The notes under the pieces are model-generated. The model had not been told where the DNA came from, did no database searches, and was given only the letters and a program-made list of their open reading frames with translations. From a virus: a stretch of DNA of 28,226 nucleotides. A program made the position numbers and the translations under genes. Where the stretch lies: IMG/VR virus record IMGVR_UViG_3300040751_000177, positions 1 through 28,226 of that record; one strand, written 5' to 3'. Of this stretch, positions 7,072-16,087 are shown in pieces; the first letter of the stretch is position 1; each line of letters starts with the position of its first letter.

Positions 7072-7596
7072 TTAAAGGTAGCGGTAACGGATTAGCGCTA
7101 GGTTAGGATCATCTTCTACGGAACCTACTGTTACTTCGTAGTAGGCCGCTGCGTTTGGCTTGTTAAGATGATAGTCCATGATACTGCTGTCGTTTAGGCA
7201 TGAGATTTTGTACCCCACCACCCCCCAATGCTCCCGGAAATAGTCCCGGCAAAGCTCAATGTAGGGCTGGCTGTATAGCCAGGACTTGGACCCTTCGGCA
7301 TCGGGACCGTAGATCGCCATGACCCAGGTTATGTATCCCTCGTCAAAAGCATCAATCGAGCCAACAGCGATATGGATCGCAACGCCATCTTTGCGCCAGA
7401 GCACGCCCTTGGTTTGCGGCGTGTCGATAATCTCCTGAAACTTCGCTCGAACAGCCTCTCGCTTTTCCTCCTCCGAAGCCGGGCTCCCGAGGAATGCCCA
7501 GTCAAAGGTGCCGCCCTCCATGTACGGAAGGCTCGCGGAGAAAAGCGCGTCAAACTCCGCGCCAGCGACAGAGGTTATCTCCTCGATAGTAATCAT
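7072..7596 (-). CDS. Uncharacterised 174-aa protein, possibly GNAT-like fold
   Basis: 174 aa, start ATG at 7596 overlapping the previous stop as ATGA, so translation is probably coupled. After a helical N-terminus (FDALFSASLPYMEGGTFDW) comes a predicted beta-strand pair (KGVLWRKDGVAIHIAVGSID, GYITWVMAIYGP). Next are a helix (SQPYIELCRDYFREHWGVVG), another strand (YKISCLND) and a final strand (AAYYEVTVG). This beta-beta-alpha-beta order recalls N-acetyltransferase-like folds used as structural or accessory proteins in phages, but I see no clear acetyl-CoA loop (Q/R-x-x-G-x-G/A). It lies among small proteins after the giant fibre. Function unknown. Confidence 0.55.
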   Translation of the reverse strand: MITIEEITSVAGAEFDALFSASLPYMEGGTFDWAFLGSPASEEEKREAVRAKFQEIIDTPQTKGVLWRKDGVAIHIAVGSIDAFDEGYITWVMAIYGPDAEGSKSWLYSQPYIELCRDYFREHWGVVGYKISCLNDSSIMDYHLNKPNAAAYYEVTVGSVEDDPNLALIRYRYL

Positions 7597-7967
7597 GCTG
7601 CCCGGGACACCTCGTAATAGTCGAAGCGGGCGCTCTTCAGGTAGGTCGTGTAGAAGAGCGTGTGCCTCGTATAGGTAAAACTCCCAACCGTTAGCGTGGT
7701 CGCTGAACTGCTAAACCCAGAAGTGATCTGGGTTCCGTTCCAGTACAGACGGTTGGTGTAATCAGGAGCCACCAGCCAGTAAAAGGTCGGCGACGAAGTT
7801 GTTCCACGGATACGCTGCGTTCCGTAAAAGTCCCCGATGCTAATAGCCCCGGATTCAGGAACACCTGCGTCCCGACCGTAATACTCAGACAGGCTGATCG
7901 GGTTGCTCCCGGTGAACTCAGTCTGTATGTCTGAGAGGCTAATGGCCCCTGACGTTTGTAGCGCCAT
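7593..7967 (-). CDS. Small tail/fibre-associated protein with SGAISLSDI repeat motif
   Basis: 124 aa. The N-terminal third carries an internal repeat, SGAISLSDIQTEF, NPISLSEYYG and SGAISIGDFYGTQ. I recognise the GAIS-x-SDI-x-x-EF / ISLSEYY pattern from tail-associated proteins of many aquatic phages, where it recurs at fibre or tip ends. The remainder is beta-rich with many aromatic residues (FYWLVAPDYTNRLYWNG, FTYTRHTLFYTTY) and could be a small carbohydrate-binding or trimer-capping domain. The ATG at 7967 overlaps the previous stop (TAATG) and its own stop overlaps the next start (ATGA), so it is tightly coupled to both neighbours. A structural or accessory role at the tail is inferred. 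Confidence 0.65.
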   Translation of the reverse strand: MALQTSGAISLSDIQTEFTGSNPISLSEYYGRDAGVPESGAISIGDFYGTQRIRGTTSSPTFYWLVAPDYTNRLYWNGTQITSGFSSSATTLTVGSFTYTRHTLFYTTYLKSARFDYYEVSRAA

Positions 7968-8245
7968 TACTCAGCCGGTGCCGAGATCACGCCAGCAGCA
8001 ATCTTCTGCTCAACACCGCGAGCCACTTCGCTAATACGCACCAGAGTGGCATCGGCGTCGTAGTTGCCTTCGGCATCGAAGCAGACGTTCACCTCGCGCT
8101 GATGGGTGATGGTCCCGTCAGTGAAGGTGACGCTGATCGAGCGGGTCGGCATCTCCTGAGAGGTTGCCTCTTCGCCTTCAGCAGCGGGCATTTCGACAGT
8201 ACGAAAGCCGGTGTATTCCTCGTTGAGGGTGTAGGTAACAGCCAT
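7967..8245 (-). CDS. Small protein following the giant fibre; unknown, possible fibre accessory
   Basis: 92 aa, ATG at 8245 one base after the stop of the 2089-aa fibre, with a strong AAGGAG seven bases upstream. Composition is acidic with a beta-strand stretch (TRSISVTFTDGTITHQREVN) and a short helix (ATLVRISEVARGVEQKIAAG). There is no signal peptide, membrane segment or metal motif. The position immediately after a giant fibre is the usual one for a fibre assembly helper, but I recognise no chaperone motif, and the fibre already carries its own C-terminal chaperone. Treat as hypothetical. Confidence 0.6.
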   Translation of the reverse strand: MAVTYTLNEEYTGFRTVEMPAAEGEEATSQEMPTRSISVTFTDGTITHQREVNVCFDAEGNYDADATLVRISEVARGVEQKIAAGVISAPAE

Positions 8246-8246
8246 T

Positions 8247-11200
8247 TTATTTCTCCTTCAGTTGGGCTTTGAGGTCATCGACCTCGGCTTTGAGTTCGCG
8301 GATACTTTCAAGGAGAAGCGCGGTGATGGCGTTGTAGTCCAGCGCTAGAACCCCGCCATCTGCTTCTTTAACGCTCTCAGGCAAGACGGCAGCGCACTCT
8401 TGAGCTATCAATCCTGCGTATCGAGTCTCGGTGTCTTTCTGATCGTTTCGTGTATAGGTGTTCCCGCTAAGCTTCTGCACTTTGCTCAGGGCGTCCGTAA
8501 TAGGTCGGAGGTCCTCTTTAAGCCTGCGGTCGGAGTAGGCAGTGATGTTGCCTCCGGCGGTTATGCTAGAGGCGACTGTCAAAATCCCGCCGGTAGTGAG
8601 GGACATTGCCCCGGCGCTCTTCGCCTGCCCGCTGTAGCCCCACCAGAATCCACGGTCAGAATCGTTGTTCATGCAGAACGTCATGGCATAGTCGTTCAGC
8701 CCGCCATAGGTGACACCTGACTGCATTCCTATACCGTAGGTAGTTCCGCTCCAAACTGAGAACTTAACCTCGGCGTTAGCGCCGGGAGTCCGAACCGTGT
8801 TGAAGGTTGGATTTGACGTAGTGCCTAGGTGTTGACCGTCACAAGTATCAGCATCAAGCCCCGAGCCAGAGCCGTCGTTACCTGTATTCCAGTAGTAGAC
8901 CCAGCTAGACCAGTTCCCACCAGTAACGTTTCTCTGCGCGAGTTTGTTAGCGTTATCTTCCCAGCCCCACGCGATCTGAGTTCCCCAGTAGTTGGTGCTG
9001 TTGCTGTGACGATAGTTATCTGTAAACCACCAAGTCCCACCAGGGCTGTTGGTGATGTTTGCATCATCCCCCTGATGGCGCACGCCTCCCGCAGGAGTGT
9101 TATTAAAGTCTGTGTTGTAGTTGCCAGAAGAGCCTGATCGAGTGATGAAGTTGCTGCCGTTCAGGGCGGTGGCTGTACCGCCATTTGCGGGCGCAGAGCC
9201 TGCTGTATTTGCGTAATTTACAGACAGGGCTGAAGGCTGTTGACCATCAAGCAGGTCCGCATCCAACCCTGAGCCAGAGCCGTCGTTGCCGCTGTTCCAA
9301 GTTTTATATAACGAAACCGGAACCGAGTTTTCTGTTGCTCCGTCAATCGTTATAGTCCAAGGGTCGTATGTATCACTTAAGCTGGTTTGGTAGCCCAGCG
9401 TCATATTATGAACGCGAACGCCTGTATAGGAACCGTTGGCTATGCTTATATACGCCCTGCCGTTTGCATCTCTACCTACTACAATGTCTGGAGTACCTGT
9501 ACCGCTATAAACGCAGGTAGGTGAGTGCCATTGATTCGTTGTGGGATACATATACCCACCAACTACATATGTGTGTACCGTATAGCTACTGTAAACTGAA
9601 ACAGTGACTTGAAACATATGAGCGCTATTTGTATTAAATGGCGCTGTGCACCTAATCCTGCCCGAAGCCCCCGCTGTAGTACCGTATGTTGCTAGTGTTG
9701 CTCCAAATTTTGTGTGGTCTTTACCATCCAGCAGGTCCGCATCAAGCCCCGAACCGGAGCCGTCGTTAAGAGCATGCCAGTACGAGCTTCCCTGGTAAAA
9801 AGCTTGCCCCGTGCCGTTGATTCGGAACTTTTCCCCGCCGTTTCCTAGCAATCGGAATCCGTAGGTCGCTGACGATCCAACGCGCAGGTCGATGCCGTAC
9901 TCATAGGCACTCGAGTTGTATTTATTGACTATCAAACCCCAGTCGTTGTTATTTGTCGCTGTGACGTACAGGGTTCCGTCGTTGGTGCCTTGGGCGGCTC
10001 CTCCATTTATGTTTAGCGGGGCATTGAAGGTCTGCTGGTTCGTCTTATCAGCGAAGAACGAGGACTGATTACCGTCGAGCGTGTCAGCATCTAAGCCCGA
10101 GCCAGAGCCATCAGTCGAGCTAGTCCAAACGGTATCCCAACCGCGGGTTGTGTAGTCGGTAGTGTTGCTGAACTTTCTGTAATAAATACGCCCATTAGAG
10201 CTAAACCCTAGCTGAGAGTTATAGTTTCCTGGGTGCCTGTTGACGGTAATTATTGAATTTGAGTTATCTGATGCTGCAAAAAGCCCCGCAACGCTTGAGC
10301 TGATCTGCCCGGTATACAAGAGCTGATGACTTCCAGGGTGGGAGCCAATATCTCCTCCGTCAGACAAACCCGAAGCCCTATTTACCGTAAGCTGGGAAGG
10401 CTGCAAGCCATCAAGCGTGTCCGCATCAAGACCAGAGCCAGAGCCGTCGTTGGCTGAGTGCCAAGCCGTCCCAGAGCCAATGTATAGAGTGTTCGCAATG
10501 CGGACGTTACTGTCACCGTCAGCAATCGACATGACCTGAGCCGCGCCTGCCCGTCCGGGCGCGTCGTTGTAAAAGCGAGTGCCGTTGTAGCCGTAGTAAC
10601 CACCGATCTTTATTCCGGTGTGGAAACCGATGACCAAATCAGGGAACGGATTAGACCAAGCACCACCCTCTTGATAAAGCCCGTAGCTGACGACCCCGTT
10701 ACCAGAGTTACCACCTTCTCCACTGAATCGTAATACCCCGATTCGGCGATCTTCGCCGTCTTTCCAGAAAGAGGTGTGCTGGTAGCCGTCTAACAGATCA
10801 GCGTCTAATCCCGAACCGGAGCCGTCAGAGCCGCTGTGCCAGATTTCGTCCCAACCGGTCCAAGTGCCCCCATTGTTAGTTCTTGCGTACATCCGGTTGT
10901 CATAGGTGTTGAAGCCCAACTGGCTTGCGTAGTTGTTGTTGTCGGAGTACAGCTTAAGGTGAATGAGGCTCGACCAGTTCGCTGCGCTAGCCCAGCGATT
11001 TGATGCGGCATCGTCGGAGTAGAACCCGCTCTTATCAATTGAGTTCCAGTTAGTGAAGGTGTACTGGTTAGTCCCGCTAGGGTTGCTCCCATAAATAATG
11101 TTTGCCGACTGGATGCCGTCAACTGTATCTGCATCAAGACCTGAGCCGGAACCGTCGTTGGCAGAGTGCCAGATAGGCGAGGTATTCCAGAGGAGAGTAC

Positions 11201-14200
11201 CGCTGGTATTCATCTCAAGGTACTTACCGACTATCCCTGAGATATGGAACGCGATGCCTGTAGAAGTGCTGTCGTAAGACTCAGTGAATAGGGCAGCGGT
11301 AGTGTAGTCCCCTGCGGTCTGGCTCTTGCGGAAATACTGGGTAGCGCCGTTAAAAGTTATGCTGCCAGTAGCTGTATCCCCGGCGTCAGAGCGTAGAAAC
11401 TGAGAGCTGTCAATTCCGTCAACGGTGTCCGCATCCAGACCTGAGCCTGAGCCGTCGTTAGCCTCATTCCATATCTTGTAGTTACCAAAATACGGAGTGG
11501 TTTTAGTGTCTGTAAAATCAGAGATATCTGAAGAGGAAGGCGAAGTGTATACAAGCGTTGCGTGCCCGGTGCCGGAGGCAGGCGTAGCCGTTGTGTAACT
11601 ATGCCCTGACATGATCGCGTAAACACGAAGCGACTTGTAGTAAGCAACGTCAATGTACACGTCGTAATAGTAAGTAGGCTGCCCGGAGTAGTTCCATCCA
11701 GTGGCAGTCGCTCCCGTTACTACTGCTTTGTAACGATTATGATCGTTTCCACCAATGTCCTTGAGTTGTAGATTGACGGCGCCATTCGGGTCTCCTCCGC
11801 CAATGTAGTCTCCCCAAAGATGGTACTCAGCGTAACTAGACTCAAAGCTCTCCTCTACGATCTTTATCCGTATGTTCTGCCAGTCACCCGCCCAATGAGC
11901 CGGCGTTCCGTAGAGTCGCATAATGTGAAAGCGTTTAGCTTGAGCACCGCTTGCAGCTATCCCCGACCAAACCTTCGTAGAAGTGGCGTGCATCAACTCG
12001 TTGTAGTGATAGCCATCAACCGTATCTGCATCAAGACCAGAGCCCGAACCATCGTTCCCAGAGTGCCAGATAGTGTTGCCTTTGTAGTACGGCGCAGTCG
12101 GATTTACTTGGAAAAGCAGTTCGTTGACGGTTCCGTTCGTTTTGTAGAACCGAAAGTCTCCGCCATACTCAACGAGAGAAGTAACGTCTGTCGTCGTAAC
12201 GTCAGCAGCCGCGTTGTTTGGGTGCCCCCTCAGGATCAGCCCGTGATAGTTGTCCACATAGGAAACGCGCCCAAAACCAGCCCCCTGGTTAAAGCGAAGG
12301 GTCCCGGACATGGTGCCGCCGGACAGCGGCAGATAGCTTGCTAGAGAGGATGCAGAGGCATAGTAGGACCCGTGCTGACCGTCGAGCAGGTCGGCGTCGA
12401 GACCCGATCCCGAACCGTCGTTACCTGCGTGCCAGATGTCGGTGCTCGCGCTCATCGACACAGCGTTTCCGGGGGTAGCCCCGGTGTGGCTGAAAATCTT
12501 TGGGGAAGAGGTTTGAAAATCAATAGCGCTCCCGGAGGCGGCGGTCGCTATCCAGCCATTGTTGTAGTAAGCCCCCTTCCCGATGATCGCGTTGTCGCTT
12601 GTAAGATAGAGCCCCCCTGCGTAGTTCCCTACTCGCATTGCCGTTTGATAACCCGACGGAGAGGGCTTGTTAAAGATGTATATCGCAGCAGGGCTCGCTT
12701 CGTCCGCCGCATCGCTCCTTAAGAAAGACGCGGCATGCAGTCCGTCTACCGTGTCTGCGTCAGAGGGATACGGAGGCGGATTCCCTGCGCTGTAGTAGTA
12801 GGACCCATGCTGACCATCAAGAGTGTCTGCATCAAGACCGGAAGTCGCCCCATCCACCGTGATCAGCTTCGCCAGGACATCCGCTGCCGTGTAGGACGAG
12901 ACTGCGAGCTTGGAATCAAGCGCCGCCTGGAGCCCGTCCACGTTGGAGATAACGTGGTTGTGGCTGTCGTCCGCAATGACAATCGCGTTGTAGGTGCCAG
13001 AGACATCACCGCCAAAGGTCGTGCTGGTGGTGAGGGCGGTGGAGGCGTCTTGCTTCAGGCCAATCTGGTTTGAGACCGTGGTGGCAAAGTTCGGGTCATC
13101 GCCTAAAGCTGCTGCAAGCTCGTTGAGCGTGTCCAGCGTTGCCGGGGCGGCATCAACAAGATTAGATACTGCCGTATCCACATAGGTAGTGGTGGCGTAG
13201 CCTTGGGAAGCATGGTTACCCCACCCATACGCCGTGTCCCAGTTGGTTACCTGCGTAGCGGTAATCCCGGAAGCGGCTGACCCTGTCCAGGTGGCGCTAG
13301 CCAGCTTAGAGTCCAATTCAGCCTGCAGGCCATCCACGTTTGAGATCACATGGTTGTGGGAGTCATCCGCCACCACGATAGCGTTGTAGGTGCCGGAAAC
13401 GTCGCCCCCGAAGGTAGTGCTGGTGGTGAGGGCGGTGGCCGCAAGCTGGTACCCGGCGGAAGCGTGATCGCCCCAGCCGTAAGCCGTGTCCCAGTTGGTA
13501 ATGTTAGTTGCGGAGATACCGGCAGCAGCGGATGCGGAGAATACGGGATCTGTCTCGGTGAAAGACGTTAGATAGCCAGCGGAAGCGTGATCGCCCCAGC
13601 CGTAAGCGGTGTCCCAGTTAGCATTGTTGTAGTGGGACAGGTTAGAGACGCTCGTGCTCAGCGACGCAGTCACTGCTTGATTAGAAGCGTTACCGAGGAA
13701 GATGTTACCGTTATTCAGGTTCGGGGTAGCGTTTGCACGCCCTGCGCCCATTACCTCGCCACCGCCATTGGTGGAATCTACGCGAGTGACGGTTCCCAGG
13801 TTCTGGATCAGGTTCCCCTCACCAGTAGGCGCAACGTTCGTGTAACCGCCGCCGACAGCAACGTAGATCGTGTCGCCCTCAGAGAAAGAACTGGTATCGA
13901 CCCCAGAAATACGGCCCATGAGCAGGCCACGGCCTTCGGCTTGATCAGCCAAAGTCTCAAGGAGGACAAAGTGCGCGGGCATAACAGAAGCGTTTGACGC
14001 GTCCGCTGCGACAACCTCAAAAGTCGCAGCGCCAGAGGTACCTGTCTGATGAACCGGGGTACCCTTCGCAAGGGAACCGCCAGACACGTTCTTGACGGTG
14101 ACTTCAACGGTCTCTGCACGAACGTCCGTCAGATCAGAGCCGTCGCCGTCGGTTAGAAGCAGGCTGGGCTTATTTAGGATGTCGCCCCAGTCAGTAACGC

Positions 14201-14516
14201 TGGCTTCGTCAGAAACGTCGTTTAGTAGAATAGCCGAAAGGCGCAGTTCTACCTTGGTCCCAGCAGCAAAGGACGACGCAGTCGTCCCATCCTGCGCACG
14301 GGTCACGGTCACTTCATTAGTGCCCGCGTTGATGGCGGTTACTTTTACGATCTCAATCGTCGGTGAGTTCGTATCCGTGTCAAACGTGAGATAGGTGTAA
14401 TCCCCCGCCCCTAAGGTCGGGAGACCACTTACGCTCAGCAGTTCAATTACGGTATCAGACGAGCTGATCGACGACACCAAGGCCGTAGAAAAGTTATTGC
14501 TAAATTTAACCGCCAT
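8247..14516 (-). CDS. Giant modular tail fibre with C-terminal S74 intramolecular chaperone
   Basis: 2089 aa, among the longest genes here. The N-terminal 140 residues are a beta-rich attachment-type domain. Residues about 280-600 contain three GWG(D/N)HAS repeats and two copies of an FGGDVSGTYNAI / DDSHNHVISNVDGLQA unit. From about residue 695 to 1890, ten DGSGSGLDAD-x-x-DG linkers, most preceded by W-H/N, separate unlike beta modules. At least three modules (about 1142-1224, 1402-1465, 1799-1876) look like pyocin-knob-type domains ending G-x-W-x-x-W. The end is a peptidase S74 chaperone: SDRRLKEDLRPI (Ser1995), YAGLIAQE, VLALDYNAITALL and a terminal coiled coil. In this family the chaperone trimerises the fibre and cleaves itself off before the Ser. 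It is very likely a receptor-binding fibre. Confidence 0.88.
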   Translation of the reverse strand: MAVKFSNNFSTALVSSISSSDTVIELLSVSGLPTLGAGDYTYLTFDTDTNSPTIEIVKVTAINAGTNEVTVTRAQDGTTASSFAAGTKVELRLSAILLNDVSDEASVTDWGDILNKPSLLLTDGDGSDLTDVRAETVEVTVKNVSGGSLAKGTPVHQTGTSGAATFEVVAADASNASVMPAHFVLLETLADQAEGRGLLMGRISGVDTSSFSEGDTIYVAVGGGYTNVAPTGEGNLIQNLGTVTRVDSTNGGGEVMGAGRANATPNLNNGNIFLGNASNQAVTASLSTSVSNLSHYNNANWDTAYGWGDHASAGYLTSFTETDPVFSASAAAGISATNITNWDTAYGWGDHASAGYQLAATALTTSTTFGGDVSGTYNAIVVADDSHNHVISNVDGLQAELDSKLASATWTGSAASGITATQVTNWDTAYGWGNHASQGYATTTYVDTAVSNLVDAAPATLDTLNELAAALGDDPNFATTVSNQIGLKQDASTALTTSTTFGGDVSGTYNAIVIADDSHNHVISNVDGLQAALDSKLAVSSYTAADVLAKLITVDGATSGLDADTLDGQHGSYYYSAGNPPPYPSDADTVDGLHAASFLRSDAADEASPAAIYIFNKPSPSGYQTAMRVGNYAGGLYLTSDNAIIGKGAYYNNGWIATAASGSAIDFQTSSPKIFSHTGATPGNAVSMSASTDIWHAGNDGSGSGLDADLLDGQHGSYYASASSLASYLPLSGGTMSGTLRFNQGAGFGRVSYVDNYHGLILRGHPNNAAADVTTTDVTSLVEYGGDFRFYKTNGTVNELLFQVNPTAPYYKGNTIWHSGNDGSGSGLDADTVDGYHYNELMHATSTKVWSGIAASGAQAKRFHIMRLYGTPAHWAGDWQNIRIKIVEESFESSYAEYHLWGDYIGGGDPNGAVNLQLKDIGGNDHNRYKAVVTGATATGWNYSGQPTYYYDVYIDVAYYKSLRVYAIMSGHSYTTATPASGTGHATLVYTSPSSSDISDFTDTKTTPYFGNYKIWNEANDGSGSGLDADTVDGIDSSQFLRSDAGDTATGSITFNGATQYFRKSQTAGDYTTAALFTESYDSTSTGIAFHISGIVGKYLEMNTSGTLLWNTSPIWHSANDGSGSGLDADTVDGIQSANIIYGSNPSGTNQYTFTNWNSIDKSGFYSDDAASNRWASAANWSSLIHLKLYSDNNNYASQLGFNTYDNRMYARTNNGGTWTGWDEIWHSGSDGSGSGLDADLLDGYQHTSFWKDGEDRRIGVLRFSGEGGNSGNGVVSYGLYQEGGAWSNPFPDLVIGFHTGIKIGGYYGYNGTRFYNDAPGRAGAAQVMSIADGDSNVRIANTLYIGSGTAWHSANDGSGSGLDADTLDGLQPSQLTVNRASGLSDGGDIGSHPGSHQLLYTGQISSSVAGLFAASDNSNSIITVNRHPGNYNSQLGFSSNGRIYYRKFSNTTDYTTRGWDTVWTSSTDGSGSGLDADTLDGNQSSFFADKTNQQTFNAPLNINGGAAQGTNDGTLYVTATNNNDWGLIVNKYNSSAYEYGIDLRVGSSATYGFRLLGNGGEKFRINGTGQAFYQGSSYWHALNDGSGSGLDADLLDGKDHTKFGATLATYGTTAGASGRIRCTAPFNTNSAHMFQVTVSVYSSYTVHTYVVGGYMYPTTNQWHSPTCVYSGTGTPDIVVGRDANGRAYISIANGSYTGVRVHNMTLGYQTSLSDTYDPWTITIDGATENSVPVSLYKTWNSGNDGSGSGLDADLLDGQQPSALSVNYANTAGSAPANGGTATALNGSNFITRSGSSGNYNTDFNNTPAGGVRHQGDDANITNSPGGTWWFTDNYRHSNSTNYWGTQIAWGWEDNANKLAQRNVTGGNWSSWVYYWNTGNDGSGSGLDADTCDGQHLGTTSNPTFNTVRTPGANAEVKFSVWSGTTYGIGMQSGVTYGGLNDYAMTFCMNNDSDRGFWWGYSGQAKSAGAMSLTTGGILTVASSITAGGNITAYSDRRLKEDLRPITDALSKVQKLSGNTYTRNDQKDTETRYAGLIAQECAAVLPESVKEADGGVLALDYNAITALLLESIRELKAEVDDLKAQLKEK
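8838..12430 (-). repeat. Ten dispersed DGSGSGLDAD linker repeats of the giant fibre
   Basis: Ten copies of a short unit encoding DGSGSGLDAD-x-x-DG occur near 8850, 9265, 9745, 10100, 10430, 10810, 11140, 11445, 12030 and 12395, spaced about 300-590 bp. Two shortened variants (SGLDADTLDG and SDADTVDG) lie upstream near 12830 and 12765. The intervening modules are largely unrelated to each other, so the linkers look like joints for module exchange. Confidence 0.9.
12925..13440 (-). repeat. Long direct repeat near the fibre N-terminus
   Basis: Two segments, about 12930-13045 and 13325-13440, encode nearly identical protein (TTSTTFGGDVSGTYNAI then DDSHNHVISNVDGLQAxLDSKL) with synonymous and a few other differences. 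They include a shared exact stretch around the GTGCTGGTGGTGAGGGCGGT string. The unit is a duplicated shaft module of the 2089-aa fibre. Confidence 0.85.
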
Positions 14517-14540
14517 GCTTTAGACCCTAATCAGCGTTTA

Positions 14541-14966
14541 TTAGGATACGGTGATAACCCACGTAATGGTCATCGAATCCGAAGCCCCTTTGTTTATTAC
14601 AGAAAAGGTCGTACGGCACAGCATGTCACCGCTGGAAGCAGCGTTAAACAGGCCAGCTTCCGTAAGAGCGCCCGTACCTTCACCGGGGTCAAAGGTAGCG
14701 ACATAGGTGACCGTGTTGCCAGATACCGTGGTGGACACGAGCAGCTGTCGGTCAAGTTCGGAACCGAGCGCCGTGTCGCCAGCAGCGGGAGAGGTAGAGC
14801 TGCTACCGACGGCCATGTGGCTCATGGCGTTCTTGGAGGTGTCGTACATGCGGCTAGCGACGTAGTTCTTGCCGCTGGTCACCACAAGGTTAGGTACTTC
14901 TTTTACAAGTGCGCCGTTGAGAGCAATCTCCAGGCGACCAGTCATGACAAGATCTTCAGCAAACAT
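14541..14966 (-). CDS. Small tail-fibre-like structural protein
   Basis: 141 aa, ATG at 14966 with GGGAG seven bases upstream. It starts MFAEDLVMTGRLEIALNGAL. The middle has VTSGKNYVASRMYD and MAVGSSSTSPAAGDTALGSE, and the end has the turn GALTEAGLFNA then MLCRTTFSVINKGASDSMTI. I associate the (I/L)TEAGLFNA...ML-x-RTTF-x-x-I-x-K pattern with small phage fibre or tail-tip proteins built of beta-sandwich. It sits between a repeat-rich fibre and the giant fibre, so it may be a joint or cap in the same appendage. No catalytic motif is seen. Confidence 0.68.
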   Translation of the reverse strand: MFAEDLVMTGRLEIALNGALVKEVPNLVVTSGKNYVASRMYDTSKNAMSHMAVGSSSTSPAAGDTALGSELDRQLLVSTTVSGNTVTYVATFDPGEGTGALTEAGLFNAASSGDMLCRTTFSVINKGASDSMTITWVITVS

Positions 14967-14977
14967 GATGGTGCTCC

Positions 14978-16087
14978 CTAGTTATTAAACTGAGCCGAAT
15001 TAAAGGGGCTCGCGTTTAGAGTCGAAGAAGTCCCACTGCGCTTGGCGTAGCTTAGCTCTTCGGCTACGAAGACAGAGTCTGTCTCCCCTTTACCTACCAG
15101 TAAGGTAGAAGTATCTCCTAACGTTGCGCCGTCTGCGAAGTCTTTTGACAGCGCAAAGGCTTGTGTTTCCTGAAGCCCGACAAGGTTGCCCTTGTTGAGG
15201 TGAGCTTCTTTGGTAAAGGAGTCTACTTCGGCCTGATCGTCTAAGACGAACGCATCTGCAAAAGTACGGTTAAACTCCGCTACCCTACTGAACGCCTCCG
15301 AGATAGTAATATCTTCACTTTGAGGCTTATTACTACTAATAGCCGCACTTTCGCTAACGGCTATAAGTTCAGAGTCTACTTTATCAAAAGTTACGGTATT
15401 AGTATCTGTTAAGGTCGGTGCTTCGTCAAAAGAGCGGGTAAAGCTTACTACCTTGGCGAATACATCAGATACGCTGTAATCATTAGCAAACGGCTTGGAT
15501 AAGCTGTTAGCAAGAGCTTCGGAAACAGAGAGCAGCTCATCTAGCGGCTTCGACAGTTCTACGGATCGCGTTTCGTTAATGTAGATCCGATTGAACTCGT
15601 TCTTACCGTAGGTAATGAAGCTGTCGTCCAACGTGACAGACAGCCCGTCGCTGAAGCTCCGTAGGATCTCAAGCAGGATAAACGCTTCGTCTGTTAGGGC
15701 CGGAGCGTCCGCGAGACCTTTATCAACGTTTGTGCTGAGAGTATCTGCGAAGGCGAAGTTGTTGCTGTCAAGCCGCTTGCCGACGTCAGTCGACGCCGCG
15801 TCAGTGAACGATACGAAATTAGCGGTCGGGTCGCGTAGGTAGAGGTTCTTCGTATCAGGGTCGAGCACCACATCCCGCATAAACGGACGTAGATAGTTCG
15901 TCAGCGTGACTAGGTCACGGTAGTCAGTGCTCGTTTGGATCAGCTGATAGGACGGGACCGCAGCGTAGCTGGGCTTACTTATCGTGACCTGCGCCTTTGT
16001 AAACTGAGGCGAGACAATTCGCAGGTTCGGCCTGCCTACGACCGCCTGGAGAGCTAGCCCCCGTTCAACGAATAGGCGAGTAGCCAC
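14978..16087 (-). CDS. Repeat-rich fibre or shaft protein
   Basis: 369 aa. The start is a GTG at 16087 overlapping the previous stop (TAGTG); the first in-frame ATG is about 70 codons on, so GTG is preferred. The N-terminal ~110 residues (MATRLFVERGLALQAVVGRP, then IVSPQFTKAQVTIS) may form an attachment domain. From about residue 85 to 350 there are about a dozen imperfect units of 18-30 residues of the form F-x-D-x-x-x-L-x-D or PLDELLSVSEALANSLSKPF, alternating with K/R-x-F or SK-x-F. Examples are FANDYSVSDVFAK, FDEAPTLTDTN, FADAFVLDD and FADGATLGDTS. The regular acidic/hydrophobic alternation suggests a beta-rich shaft. It is probably part of the tail fibre system with its neighbours; I know no named family for it. 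Confidence 0.7.
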   Translation of the reverse strand: MATRLFVERGLALQAVVGRPNLRIVSPQFTKAQVTISKPSYAAVPSYQLIQTSTDYRDLVTLTNYLRPFMRDVVLDPDTKNLYLRDPTANFVSFTDAASTDVGKRLDSNNFAFADTLSTNVDKGLADAPALTDEAFILLEILRSFSDGLSVTLDDSFITYGKNEFNRIYINETRSVELSKPLDELLSVSEALANSLSKPFANDYSVSDVFAKVVSFTRSFDEAPTLTDTNTVTFDKVDSELIAVSESAAISSNKPQSEDITISEAFSRVAEFNRTFADAFVLDDQAEVDSFTKEAHLNKGNLVGLQETQAFALSKDFADGATLGDTSTLLVGKGETDSVFVAEELSYAKRSGTSSTLNASPFNSAQFNN

